Positions 54,861 through 63,430 are shown, counted from the first letter of the stretch. The stretch: DNA of 64,000 bases from Streptomyces sp. LX-29 (GCF_029541745.1 NZ_CP089746.1:2480001-2544000), one strand, 5' to 3'. Notes: generated by a model from the sequence alone, not told the origin. Numbers and translations are program-made.

Positions 54861-55823
54861 ATGACCGGATCACATGTTCTGGCCCTCGGCCACTACCAGC
54901 CCGCGAAGGTGCTCACCAACGAGGACCTCGCGGCCATGGTCGACACCAGCGACGAGTGGATCCGCAGCCGGGTCGGCATCCGTACCCGGCACATCGCCCG
55001 GCCCGACGAGACGGTGGACGAGATGGCCGCCGCCGCGGCCGCCAAGGCGCTCGCGAACAGCGGCGTCGCCCCCGAGGACATCGACCTGGTGCTCGTCGCC
55101 ACCTCCACGGCCCTGGACCGCAGCCCCAACATGGCCGCCCGGGTCGCGGCCCGACTCGGCCTCGGCTCCCCCGCCGTGCTCGACCTCAACGTCGTCTGCG
55201 CCGGCTTCACCCACGCCCTGGCCACGGCCGACCACACCATACGAGCCGGGGCGGCCACCCGCGCGCTCGTCATCGGGGCGGACAAGTTCACCCAGGCCGC
55301 CGACTGGACCGACCGCTCCACCTGCGTGCTGCTCGGCGACGGCGCCGGCGCCGCGGTGGTGGCGGCCACCGACACGGTCCCCTCACTGGCCGGCCGCGGG
55401 CCGGGCATCGGCCCGGTGGTGTGGGGTTCGGTCCCGGAGATGGGGAACGCGGTCCGCATCGAGGGCACGCCGCCGCGCTTCGCCCAGGAGGGCCAGGCCG
55501 TCTACCGCTGGGCCACCACCCAGCTGCCGCCCATCGCCCGCCGGGTCTGCGAGCGGGCCGGGATCACCCCCGAGGAGCTCGGCGCGGTCGTGCTGCACCA
55601 GGCCAACCTGCGCATCGTCGAGCCCTTCGCCCGCAAGCTGGGCGCGGTGAACGCGGTCATCGCCCGCGATGTCACCGACTCCGGCAACACCTCCGCCGCC
55701 AGCATTCCGCTCGCCCTCTCCAAGCTGGTCGAGCGAGGCGAGGTCGAGTCCGGCGCCCCGACGCTCCTCTTCGGCTTCGGCGGCAACCTGTCGTACGCGG
55801 GCCAGATCATCCGCTGCCCGTAA
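54861..55823 (+). CDS. 3-oxoacyl-ACP synthase III (FabH-like)
   Basis: The 320-aa ketosynthase has the complete KAS III triad: Cys113 in VVCAGF, His246 in LHQANLRI, and Asn276 in DSGNTSAAS. It condenses an acyl-CoA with malonyl-ACP to start fatty acid chains. It is not in a fab operon, so it may serve a special starter unit or be an extra copy. AGAGGGGGA precedes the ATG. Confidence 0.92.
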   Translation: MTGSHVLALGHYQPAKVLTNEDLAAMVDTSDEWIRSRVGIRTRHIARPDETVDEMAAAAAAKALANSGVAPEDIDLVLVATSTALDRSPNMAARVAARLGLGSPAVLDLNVVCAGFTHALATADHTIRAGAATRALVIGADKFTQAADWTDRSTCVLLGDGAGAAVVAATDTVPSLAGRGPGIGPVVWGSVPEMGNAVRIEGTPPRFAQEGQAVYRWATTQLPPIARRVCERAGITPEELGAVVLHQANLRIVEPFARKLGAVNAVIARDVTDSGNTSAASIPLALSKLVERGEVESGAPTLLFGFGGNLSYAGQIIRCP

Positions 55824-55942
55824 CACCTCCCCGCGCCACCCCGCCCCGCCCGGCCGTGCCGGCGTGCCGTGCGGGGGCGCCGCCGTACGGCGCGTCCGAT
55901 TCGTTCAAGACCGGGCCACGGCCGGCTTCCTACGCTGCCCGT

Positions 55943-56338
55943 ATGACTCCGCAGATCAATGCCGTCTCCCTGGTCGTGGCCGACATGGCCGCGTCCCTCG
56001 CCTTCTACCGCCGGCTCGGCCTGGACATCCCGGCGGACGCCGACGGCGAGCCGCACGTCGAGGCCGTCCTGCCGGGTGGGCTGCGCCTGCTGTGGGACAC
56101 CGAGGAGACCGTCCGCTCGTTCGATCCGGACCGGGACCCGGGCCCCGCCGGCTCCGGACGGCTCGGCCTGGCCTTCGCCTGCGAGGGGCCGGCCGCGGTC
56201 GACGCCGCCTACGCCGAGCTGGTGGGGGCGGGCGCCGAGGGGCACAAGGAGCCCTGGGACGCCTTCTGGGGCCAGCGCTACGCGGTGCTCCGCGACCCGG
56301 ACGGCAACACCGTCGACCTGTTCGCCCCGCTGGCCTGA
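55943..56338 (+). CDS. VOC family (glyoxalase/bleomycin-resistance-like) protein
   Basis: The 131-aa protein has two beta-alpha-beta-beta-beta units (INAVSLVVADMAASLAFYRRLG and the late YAVLRDPDGNTVDLFAP). Likely metal-binding Glu/His residues are not clearly all present. TACGCT lies 6 nt before the ATG, so it is probably leaderless. Function unknown. Confidence 0.85.
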   Translation: MTPQINAVSLVVADMAASLAFYRRLGLDIPADADGEPHVEAVLPGGLRLLWDTEETVRSFDPDRDPGPAGSGRLGLAFACEGPAAVDAAYAELVGAGAEGHKEPWDAFWGQRYAVLRDPDGNTVDLFAPLA

Positions 56339-56462
56339 GCCCCGCTCCGCACGGCCCCTCGCCCCCGCCCAGCCCTCTCCCCGCCTTCGCTCCGCCCAGC
56401 CGTCTCCCGGCCCTCGCCCCGCCCGGCCCGGCCCTCGCCCGCGGCCGCCCCGCGGCCGAGGG

Positions 56463-57248
56463 CTAACCGGCGGCCGAGGGCGGCCGCGGTCGGCCGATCA
56501 GCCGTCCCAGCGGGAGCCCGGTGAAGGCCCGCACCTCGCGCGCCAGGTGCGCCTGGTCGGCGTAGCCGACGGCGGCCGCGACCTCGGCGTACGGGGTGCC
56601 GCCGCGGGCCGCCTCCAGCGCGCGGTTCAGGCGCAGCACGCGCGCCAGCGTCTTCGGGCCGTACCCGAAGGCGACGAGCGAGCGGCGGTGCAGCTGGCGC
56701 GCGCTCAGCCCCACGGCGTCGGCGACGACGGCCACCGCGCGGCCCCCGCGCAGCCCCGCCACCACGGCGGCCAGCACCGGGTCCGGCGGGTCCGCCGCCC
56801 GCAGCCGCTCCGCCGCCACCGCCTCCAGGACCCGGCCCACCCCGGGGCCCTCCAGGTCGCTCCCCCGGCCGCCGTCGCCCCCGTCGCCCCCGTCCTCGTA
56901 TGCCAGCGCCATCCGCTCCATCAGCCGCCGCACCTCCGCGGCCGACCACAGGGCGTCCAGGGGCACCCTCAGGTCGCGCAGTTCATGGGCCGGCACCCCG
57001 AGCACGGCCGGGCCGGTGCCGGGAGCGAAGCGGATGCCGGTGTAGCGGCTGCCGCGCGGGGCGGCGGGCAGGTGGGCACGGGTGTCCGGGCCCGCCACGA
57101 AGAGCCGGGCCGTGGGGTCGCCGTCGCTCCAGATCAGATCCGTACAGCCGTCCGGCAGCACCGGCCGGGACGCGTCATCGGCGGCGATCGTGCGCGTCCA
57201 CAGCACCGCGCCGGCCGGCAGCACGGCCGGCCGCTCCCGGTATGTCAC
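56463..57248 (-). CDS. AraC-family helix-turn-helix regulator
   Basis: The 261-aa protein has an N-terminal sensor domain opening with PVLPDGCTDLIWSDGD (DUF6597-like) and a C-terminal AraC DNA-binding domain (about 165-255: VAVVADAVGLSARQLHRRSLVAFGYGPKTLARVLRLNRAL in part and AEVAAAVGYADQAHLAREVRAFTG). The VOC gene convergent to it may be unrelated. The stop lies within a GC-rich repeat, GGCGGCCGAGGG twice. Confidence 0.88.
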   Translation of the reverse strand: MTYRERPAVLPAGAVLWTRTIAADDASRPVLPDGCTDLIWSDGDPTARLFVAGPDTRAHLPAAPRGSRYTGIRFAPGTGPAVLGVPAHELRDLRVPLDALWSAAEVRRLMERMALAYEDGGDGGDGGRGSDLEGPGVGRVLEAVAAERLRAADPPDPVLAAVVAGLRGGRAVAVVADAVGLSARQLHRRSLVAFGYGPKTLARVLRLNRALEAARGGTPYAEVAAAVGYADQAHLAREVRAFTGLPLGRLIGRPRPPSAAG

Positions 57249-57251
57249 GAC

Positions 57252-57473
57252 TCAGGGAACCTCGCGCAGGTACATCGCGCCGCAGGAGTGGCAGAAGGGC
57301 ACCTCCACCGTTCCCCAGTCGTCCGCGGGCCGTGTCTCGGAGTCGGCGTCGAGCTCGCGGCCGCACATCGCCGCGGTGCCGACACCGCGCACCATGTGCC
57401 AGATCTTGACCGGCGCGCCGGCCACCCGACCCGAGCTCCCCTCCTCGTACTCGGCGCGCATCTCGTGCTCCAT
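57252..57473 (-). CDS. Small zinc-ribbon-like protein
   Basis: The 73-aa acidic protein has three to four cysteines: one in AAMCGREL, and FCHSCGAMYL near the C-terminus, which together look like a zinc ribbon. It may bind nucleic acid or protein; no family recognised. Its ribosome site GGAGG lies in the loop of a perfect 6-bp hairpin. The gene ends 3 bp before the AraC gene start, so both may be cotranscribed. Confidence 0.65.
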   Translation of the reverse strand: MEHEMRAEYEEGSSGRVAGAPVKIWHMVRGVGTAAMCGRELDADSETRPADDWGTVEVPFCHSCGAMYLREVP

Positions 57474-57476
57474 GGC

Positions 57477-57493
57477 GGTACACCTCCTGTACC
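57477..57493 (-). promoter_or_regulatory. Hairpin presenting the Shine-Dalgarno in its loop
   Basis: On the mRNA (minus strand): GGTACA-GGAGG-TGTACC, 6-bp perfect arms with the ribosome binding site as the 5-nt loop, 4 nt before the start codon of the zinc-ribbon gene. Confidence 0.5.
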
Positions 57494-57558
57494 ACCAGAT
57501 TGCGCCCGCGACCGGCCGTTTCGCCACCTCAGCCGGGCGAGCCCGGACAGGTCGGGGC

Positions 57559-58470
57559 TCAGAAAACCGACCATCCGGTCAGCGTGGTGAAGTGGTCCAG
57601 GGCCGAGACGCCGGCCACCGAGTTGCCGCGCGCGTCCAGTCCGGGGCTCCAGACGCACAGCGCGCAGCGCCCCGGCACCACCGCGACGATGCCGCCGCCG
57701 ACGCCGCTCTTGCCGGGCAGGCCCACGCGGTAGGCGAAGTCGCCGGCGGCGTCGTAGGTGCCGCAGGTGAGCATCACCGCGTTGATCCGCTTCGCCTCGC
57801 TCCGGGTCAGCAGCCGGGAACCGTCGGAGCTCACCCCGTGCCGGGCCAGGAAGCCGGCCGCCAGCGCCAGGTCACGGCAGCTCATCTCGATCGAGCACTG
57901 CCAGAAGTAGTGCTCCAGCAGGGTGGGCACCGGGTTGTCCAGGTTGCCGTAGCTGGCCATGAAGTGGGCCAGGGCCGCGTTGCGGTCGCCGTGCTCGGTC
58001 TCGGAGGCGGCGACGGCCGCGTCGAAGGCCAGCTCCGGGTTGCCGCTCTCCGCCCGCAGGAAGTCCAGCATGGTGGTGCTGGCGTCCCCGGTCAGGCTCT
58101 GCAGCCGGTCGGTGACCACGAGAGCGCCGGCGTTGATGAACGGATTGCGCGGAATGCCGTTCTCGTACTCCAGCTGCACCAGGGAGTTGAAGGGGTTGCC
58201 GGACGGCTCCCGGCCGACCCGCCGCCACAGGGTCTCGCCGTCCTGCGCCAGCACCAGGGCCAGGCTGAACGCCTTGGAGATGCTCTGGACGGAGAAGGGG
58301 ACCTCCCAGTCGCCGACGCCGTAGACGCTGCCGTCGGCGTCCGCGATCGCCATCCCGAACCGGCCCAGCTCCACCGAGGCCAGCGCCGGGATGTACCGGG
58401 CCACCTGGCCCCGACCGATCTCCGGTGCCACCCGCGTGGCTACCTCGTCGAGTACTGCCTGGTAGTCCAT
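57559..58470 (-). CDS. glsA: Glutaminase A
   Basis: The 303-aa serine-dependent glutaminase hydrolyses glutamine to glutamate and ammonia. It has the beta-lactamase-like motif FSVQSISKAFSL (S-x-x-K), the PFNSLVQLE and RNPFINAGAL substrate loops, and YFWQCSIEMSCRDLALAAGFLA. Length and motifs are standard for GlsA. The ATG giving MDYQAVL is chosen; GGAG lies 14 nt upstream. No STAS or ankyrin extension. Confidence 0.95.
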   Translation of the reverse strand: MDYQAVLDEVATRVAPEIGRGQVARYIPALASVELGRFGMAIADADGSVYGVGDWEVPFSVQSISKAFSLALVLAQDGETLWRRVGREPSGNPFNSLVQLEYENGIPRNPFINAGALVVTDRLQSLTGDASTTMLDFLRAESGNPELAFDAAVAASETEHGDRNAALAHFMASYGNLDNPVPTLLEHYFWQCSIEMSCRDLALAAGFLARHGVSSDGSRLLTRSEAKRINAVMLTCGTYDAAGDFAYRVGLPGKSGVGGGIVAVVPGRCALCVWSPGLDARGNSVAGVSALDHFTTLTGWSVF

Positions 58471-58539
58471 CGTGCGGTGCTTCTCCTGGGCATGGCGGTG
58501 CGTCGTCCGGACGTCGTCGGCCGGATCAGTTCGCACGAT

Positions 58540-58569
58540 ATCCGAACGCAACCCGGGCGGAATCCGAAC
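58540..58569. promoter_or_regulatory. Direct repeat ATCCGAAC with 22-bp period
   Basis: ATCCGAAC occurs at 58540-58547 and 58562-58569, two helical turns apart, between the divergent glsA and amidase genes. GTTCACC follows at 58571. Possible binding site of a dimeric activator. Confidence 0.3.
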
Positions 58570-58658
58570 AGTTCACCACTTTCGTCTCATCGGGGATACA
58601 GCTGGTCTACCGGCGGCAGCGACGGGCTGTCGCCGACCAACCAGGAACGGAGGCGGCC

Positions 58659-59249
58659 ATGGCCCCACCCATGTCCGCGCGTCGTCTACTCGAGGCCCTG
58701 CGCGACGAGGGCCTGCACGTCGTGGAGGTCGGCGACTGGCGTCACCACAACCGCAACCACATCGGCCCCTGGGGGCCGGTGCACGGCGTGATGATCCATC
58801 ACACCGTCACCAGCGGCGCGGAGAAGACCGTACGGATCTGCCGCGACGGCTACGAGGACCTGCCCGGCCCGCTCTGCCACGGTGTGATCACCAAGGACGG
58901 CCGGGTCCACCTGGTCGGCTACGGCCGGGCCAACCACGCCGGAGCGGGCGACGACGACGTGCTGCGCGCCGTCGTCGCCGAGAACCGGCTGCCGGCGGAC
59001 AACGAGAGCAACACCGACGGCAACCGCCACTTCTACGGCTTCGAGTGCGAGAACCTCGGCGACGGCGTGGATCCCTGGCCCGACGCCCAGCTGACGGCCG
59101 TCGAGAAGACCTCGGCCGCGATCTGCCGGGCGCACGGCTGGACCGAGCGCTCCGTCATCGGCCATCTGGAGTGGCGGCCCGGGAAGTCCGACCCGCGCGG
59201 CTTCGCCATGGGCTGGATGCGCGAGCGCATCGGCGCGCGGCTGAACTGA
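58659..59249 (+). CDS. N-acetylmuramoyl-L-alanine amidase (Amidase_2 type) without signal peptide
   Basis: The 196-aa protein is a single amidase_2/PGRP domain: GVMIHHTVTSG (zinc His), GPLCHGVITKDGRVHLVG, NHAG, and HLEWRPGKSDPRGF (second zinc His and the catalytic Lys/Asp region). Such enzymes cut the bond between MurNAc and L-Ala. No signal peptide or cell-wall-binding repeat is present, so it looks like a phage-type endolysin or is exported unusually. ACGGAGG precedes the ATG. No phage genes surround it. Confidence 0.88.
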   Translation: MAPPMSARRLLEALRDEGLHVVEVGDWRHHNRNHIGPWGPVHGVMIHHTVTSGAEKTVRICRDGYEDLPGPLCHGVITKDGRVHLVGYGRANHAGAGDDDVLRAVVAENRLPADNESNTDGNRHFYGFECENLGDGVDPWPDAQLTAVEKTSAAICRAHGWTERSVIGHLEWRPGKSDPRGFAMGWMRERIGARLN

Positions 59250-59461
59250 CCGACACCGGGTCGTGGGCGGTCGCCCCTCCCCCGGCTACCGCCGGGAGGC
59301 GCCCCCCCCGGCGGAACGGGCGGGCACGACCCGACCACGGCCCGCGTCGACCGAACGGCTCCCGTGCCCGCGGGCGGGGCCACATGTTCCCGCCGCGGTC
59401 GTGCGGCACGTCGTACGGCTCCCGCGGGCGGGGGGCACGGGGCCCGCGTGACAATGGGCGG

Positions 59462-60415
59462 GTGACCAGCCCCACCGCACCGATCGACCCCGGCGACCCC
59501 GGCGACCTCGCCGACCCCGACGCGCTGCGGCCGCGGCTGCCCTCCCCGCTCCAGGAGATCGAGGACGAGCGCTTCACGCGCCGCGGCGTCCGCCTGCTCC
59601 TCAAGCGCGACGACCTCATACATCCGGACATTCCCGGTAACAAGTGGCGGAAGCTGGTGCCCAACCTGCGCGCCGCCGCGGCGGCCGGGCACCCCACGCT
59701 GCTCACCTTCGGCGGCGCGTACTCCAACCATCTGCGGGCCACCGCCGCGGCCGGGCGGCTGCTCGGCTTCGCCACGATCGGCGTGGTGCGCGGCGAGGAG
59801 CTGGCCGACCGGCCACTCAACCCTTCCCTGGCCCGCTGCGCGGCCGACGGCATGCGACTGCACTTCGTCAGCCGCGCGGAGTACCGGCGGCGCACGGACC
59901 CGCTGCTGCTGGACGCGCTGCGCGAGCGCTTCGGCGCCTTCGCCCCGCTCCCCGAGGGCGGCAGCAACGCCGCGGCCGTGCACGGCTGCGCCGAGCTCGG
60001 GCGCGAGCTGCGCGGGCTGGCCGAGGTGGTGGGCGTGGCCTGCGGCACCGGCGGCACGCTGGCCGGACTCGCCGCCGGGCTGGCACCGGGGCAGCGCGCG
60101 ATCGGCTTCCCCGTCCTCAGGGGCGGCTTCCTCGACGCGGAGGCGGAGCGGCTCCAGCGCGCGGCCTTCGGCGCCCGCGCCGGCGACTGGCGGCTGGAGG
60201 ACCGCTTCCACGGGGGCGGCTACGCCCGCCAGACCCCCGAACTCGACGCCTTCGCCTCGGACTTCGCCGCCCGGCACGGGCTCTCCCCGGAGCGCGTCTA
60301 CGTGGCCAAGATGCTGTACGGGCTGACAGTGCTGGCCGAGGAGGGCGCCTTCGCGCCGGGCACCACCGTCGCCGCGGTGATCACCGGTACCCCGGAGCCG
60401 GGCTCGCCCGCCTGA
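59462..60415 (+). CDS. PLP-dependent D-cysteine desulfhydrase / ACC deaminase-like enzyme
   Basis: The 317-aa fold type II PLP enzyme has RDDLIHPDIPGNKWRKL (PLP Lys), FGGAYSNHLRATAAAG, PLPEGGSNAAAVHG and CGTGGTLAGLAAGL (phosphate loop). The family includes D-cysteine desulfhydrase and 1-aminocyclopropane-1-carboxylate deaminase; distinguishing residues cannot be decided here, but GGSN fits desulfhydrase. GACAAT lies 6 nt before the GTG, which suggests a leaderless message. Confidence 0.85.
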   Translation: MTSPTAPIDPGDPGDLADPDALRPRLPSPLQEIEDERFTRRGVRLLLKRDDLIHPDIPGNKWRKLVPNLRAAAAAGHPTLLTFGGAYSNHLRATAAAGRLLGFATIGVVRGEELADRPLNPSLARCAADGMRLHFVSRAEYRRRTDPLLLDALRERFGAFAPLPEGGSNAAAVHGCAELGRELRGLAEVVGVACGTGGTLAGLAAGLAPGQRAIGFPVLRGGFLDAEAERLQRAAFGARAGDWRLEDRFHGGGYARQTPELDAFASDFAARHGLSPERVYVAKMLYGLTVLAEEGAFAPGTTVAAVITGTPEPGSPA

Positions 60416-60604
60416 CCCCCGCACCGGCGCCGGCACCGTCCCCGTCCCCGTCCCTGTCACCACCGGCATGAGCGGCTCCGGTGCCACCCCGTCCCGCCCC
60501 GGGCGGGACCCGGGTGCTCCCGCACCGGCCCTGAACGGCTCTCGGCCCCCGCCGCCATGCCGACCGGCGGGGTCGGTCGACATGTCGACCGACCCGGTGG
60601 TCGA

Positions 60605-62206
60605 CTACTCGGCCACCTCCTCGCGGTGTGCCGCCGCCTCCTCCAGGTCGAGCCGGCGCAGCAGGGTCCGCAGCATCTCGTCGTCGATCCGCCGTTCGTT
60701 GCGCAACTCCACGAAGACCTCACGCTCCGCCTCGATCGCCTCCCGCGCGAGCCGCCGGTAGGTGGCGTCCACCGACTCGCCGGTCTTCTCGTTGACGGCG
60801 CCCAACCGCTCCCACACCGAGTTGCGGCGCCGCTCCAGCACCGCGCGGAGCCGCTGGGCGAGCGGCGCCGGCAGAGCGTTGCGCTCGTCGGCGAGCAACT
60901 CGTTCAGGCGTCGCTCGGCGGCGCGTGACGCCTCGCTCTGGGCCTGGGCCTCGGCGAGGGTCTCGGCCCGGCTGTCGCGGACGGGCAGCGGCAGCACGCG
61001 GATCAGCGGCGGCAGGGTGAGCCCCTGGACGACCAGGGTGCCGATCACGGTGGTGAAGGTCAGGAACAGGACGAGGTTGCGGGCCGGGAACTCCCCGCCG
61101 CCGTGCACCACCCGCGGAATGGAGAAGGCGATGGCGAGCGAGACCACCCCGCGCATCCCGGCCCAGCCGACGATCACCGGGGCGGTCCAGTCCACCCCGG
61201 GCTCGCGCTCGCGGATGCGGGCGGAGAGGGCGCGGGGGACGAAGGTCGCGGGGAAGACCCAGACGAACCGCACGACGACGACGGCGAGGAAGAGGACCAC
61301 CGCGTACCAGACCGCCGTCCCCGTCCCGTAGGCGTCCAGGCCGCCGAGGACCACGGGCAGCTGGAGACCGATGAGCGCGAACACCGCCGACTCCAACAGG
61401 AAGGCGACCATCCGCCACACCGCCGCCTCCTGGAGACGGGTGGCGAAGTCGACCTGCCAGGCGCGGTGGCCCAGATAGAGCGCGACGACCACCACCGCCA
61501 GCACTCCGGAGGCCCCGACCTCCTCGGCGACCGTGTAGGCCACGAAGGGGATGAGGAGGGAGAGGGTGTTCTGGAGCAGCGGATCGGTCAGCCGGGTGCG
61601 CAGCCCGTGCAGCGGCACCATCAGGACCAGGCCGACCCCGACCCCGCCGACCGCGGCCAGCGCGAACTCCCGGAGCCCGTCGGCCCAGGTGGCCCCCTCC
61701 CCCACCGCCGCCGCCAGGGCGACCTTGTAGGCGGTGATCGCGGTGGCGTCGTTCACCAGGGACTCGCCCTGGAGGATGGTGGTGATCCGGTGCGGCAGCC
61801 CCGCGCGGCGGGCGATGGCGGTGGCCGCGACGGCGTCCGGCGGGGCGATCACCGCGCCCAGCACCAGCGCGGCGGTCAGTGGCAGGCCCGGCACCACCAG
61901 ATAGACGATCCAGCCGACGACGAGCGTGGCGAAGAGCACGTAGCCGACCGAGAGCAGCGCGACCGGCCGCAGGTTGGCGCGCAGCGCGAGGTACGAGCTG
62001 TCCAGCGCGGCGGTGTGCAGCAGGGGTGGCAGCACCAGCGGCAGTACGACGTGCGGGTCCAGGGTGTACTCCGGGACGCCGGGCAGGTAGGAGGCGGCCA
62101 GCCCGGCCGCGACCAGCAGCAGCGGCGCGGAGACGGGGGTGCGGCGGGCCGCGCCCGCGACGGCGGCGCTGCCCGCGACCAGCAGGAGGAGTGGAGTGGC
62201 GTCCAT
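60605..62206 (-). CDS. Na+/H+ antiporter (CPA1 / NhaP type)
   Basis: The 533-aa protein has about 12 membrane helices and a 110-residue charged cytoplasmic tail. Typical motifs are VIAPPDAVAATAI and LQGESLVNDATAITAYKVAL (ND acidic pair), WAGMRGVVSLAIAFSIP. It exchanges Na+ (or K+) for protons at the membrane. The ATG giving MDATPLLLLV is chosen; the long upstream frame overlaps the divergent zinc-finger gene and is a shadow. Confidence 0.93.
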   Translation of the reverse strand: MDATPLLLLVAGSAAVAGAARRTPVSAPLLLVAAGLAASYLPGVPEYTLDPHVVLPLVLPPLLHTAALDSSYLALRANLRPVALLSVGYVLFATLVVGWIVYLVVPGLPLTAALVLGAVIAPPDAVAATAIARRAGLPHRITTILQGESLVNDATAITAYKVALAAAVGEGATWADGLREFALAAVGGVGVGLVLMVPLHGLRTRLTDPLLQNTLSLLIPFVAYTVAEEVGASGVLAVVVVALYLGHRAWQVDFATRLQEAAVWRMVAFLLESAVFALIGLQLPVVLGGLDAYGTGTAVWYAVVLFLAVVVVRFVWVFPATFVPRALSARIREREPGVDWTAPVIVGWAGMRGVVSLAIAFSIPRVVHGGGEFPARNLVLFLTFTTVIGTLVVQGLTLPPLIRVLPLPVRDSRAETLAEAQAQSEASRAAERRLNELLADERNALPAPLAQRLRAVLERRRNSVWERLGAVNEKTGESVDATYRRLAREAIEAEREVFVELRNERRIDDEMLRTLLRRLDLEEAAAHREEVAE

Positions 62207-62260
62207 CGCTCGGTCCGTCCCCCTGATCGTCTTCGCGGTCGTCCACCGCGTCCCGGTGTC

Positions 62261-62266
62261 TAACCT
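62261..62266 (+). promoter_or_regulatory. -10 element of leaderless UBP zinc-finger gene
   Basis: TAACCT is followed by 7 nt and the ATG, with no ribosome site. Same geometry as several other genes in the window. Confidence 0.45.
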
Positions 62267-62273
62267 GGCCATC

Positions 62274-62534
62274 ATGAGCGAGTGCCCGCACATGGCCGAA
62301 CTGCCGCGCCCCGAACCGGAGCCGCTGACGGAGAGCTGCCCGGAGTGTCTGGCCGTCGGCAGCCACCCGGTGCAGCTGCGGCTGTGCCTGACCTGCGGGC
62401 ACGTCGGATGCTGCGACTCCTCGCCGTACCGGCACGCCACCCGGCACTTCAAGGAGACCGGCCACCCGGTGATGCGCAGCTTCGAGCCGGGCGAGAGCTG
62501 GCGCTGGTGCTACTCGGAGCAGCGGCTGATCTGA
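62274..62534 (+). CDS. UBP-type zinc-finger protein
   Basis: The 86-aa protein is one UBP/ZnF_UBP domain: C4 and H-x motifs in SCPECLAVGS, LCLTCGHVGCCDSSPYRHATRHFKETGHPV. The eukaryotic domain binds ubiquitin C-termini; in actinomycetes, small single-domain members occur next to Na+/H+ antiporter genes and their role is unknown. It is divergent from the antiporter, 67 bp apart. Confidence 0.88.
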   Translation: MSECPHMAELPRPEPEPLTESCPECLAVGSHPVQLRLCLTCGHVGCCDSSPYRHATRHFKETGHPVMRSFEPGESWRWCYSEQRLI

Positions 62535-63000
62535 GCCGCGCCGACACCTGCCGCGGGGTGGGGGGCGCCCGGTAGCCTTCCTTACATGATCCGCTCGGTA
62601 TCAGGGGACGTGGCGGACGGTCCGGCGCGGGGAGGTGCGCGGCGAGCGACCGGCGGCGGGGAGGCGGCGGGGACCACGACGGGAACCGCGACGCGGCCGA
62701 CGCCGATGCCGATGCCGACGAACAAACGATCAACGAAACGACATCGCTTTCGAATTGAGACCCACAACCCCTAGCCACGTTCCGTACTCAGGGTCTTACC
62801 ATGAGTGACATCGCGGGCTGTCGGGCCGACCTCGCTCGTGGCGGGAGCCCTGCTCCGTCCGGGCGACAGCGGGCCGCAGATCGCGATAGCGTCGCAGCCG
62901 AACCATGTGCCGCGCTCGACCGTTAATCCCTTGACCATGGGGGCGCAGTCGGCGCTCGTGTCAGCTCGGCTCAACCAGCTTTGCCACCTTGGAGGTGAGG
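62535..63000. other. 466-bp region before the anti-sigma gene
   Basis: It contains a possible 62-codon leaderless gene (62586-62774) and then about 225 bp that must hold promoters for the anti-sigma/sigma pair. Nothing conserved enough to call a specific sigma-factor promoter was seen. Confidence 0.4.
62586..62774 (+). CDS. Possible small leaderless protein
   Basis: The 62-codon frame begins at an ATG 7 nt after TAGCCT, the same arrangement as other probable leaderless genes here. The product is Gly/Ala/Thr-rich in the middle and basic at the C-terminus (TNKRSTKRHRFRIETHNP). Codon bias is weak in the last third. It may be real or a chance frame; no family is recognised. Confidence 0.3.
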   Translation: MIRSVSGDVADGPARGGARRATGGGEAAGTTTGTATRPTPMPMPTNKRSTKRHRFRIETHNP

Positions 63001-63414
63001 GTGTCCCAGATCGCAGGCGAGCCCGGGACCCAGGACTTCGTGGAAGTCCGGCTGCCCGCTGCGGGTGCCTATCTGTCGGTGCTGCGGACGGCGACTGCCG
63101 GCCTCGCGGCCCGCTTGGACTTCACCCTCGACGAGATCGAGGATCTGCGCATCGCCGTCGACGAGGCCTGCGCGATCCTGCTGCAGCAGGCCGTGCCCGG
63201 CTCGGTGCTGAGCTGCGTCTTCCGCCTGATCGACGACGCCTTGCAGGTGACCGTCTCGGCTCCGACCACGGACGGTCGCGCTCCCGAGCGCGACACCTTC
63301 GCCTGGACGGTGCTCTCCGCACTGGCCGGCAAGGTCGACTCCAGCGTCGCCGAGGACCGCACGGTCAGCATCAGCCTGTACAAGGAGCGCGGCGTCGGCC
63401 CCGGACAGCCGTGA
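63001..63414 (+). CDS. RsbW-like anti-sigma factor (HATPase fold)
   Basis: The 137-aa serine kinase-like protein has the N-box in IAVDEACAILLQQA and a GHKL fold, although the G1 loop is poorly conserved (APTTDGRAPERDTFAWTVLSAL). It is expected to bind and block the SigB-family sigma factor encoded 16 bp downstream, released by an antagonist of the BldG type. Size and neighbourhood fit the UshX/PrsH anti-SigH protein of S. coelicolor (from memory). It begins at GTG after GGAGGTGAGG. Confidence 0.85.
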   Translation: MSQIAGEPGTQDFVEVRLPAAGAYLSVLRTATAGLAARLDFTLDEIEDLRIAVDEACAILLQQAVPGSVLSCVFRLIDDALQVTVSAPTTDGRAPERDTFAWTVLSALAGKVDSSVAEDRTVSISLYKERGVGPGQP

Positions 63415-63430
63415 CGGAAAGGGGGGCTCC

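Noticed and set aside
58659..59249. Amidase as part of a prophage
   Set aside because: No holin, integrase, structural genes or attachment repeats are found around it.
62802..62930. 43-codon frame beginning ATGAGTGACATC before the anti-sigma gene
   Set aside because: No ribosome site or leaderless -10 at the right distance, poor codon bias and no recognisable motif.
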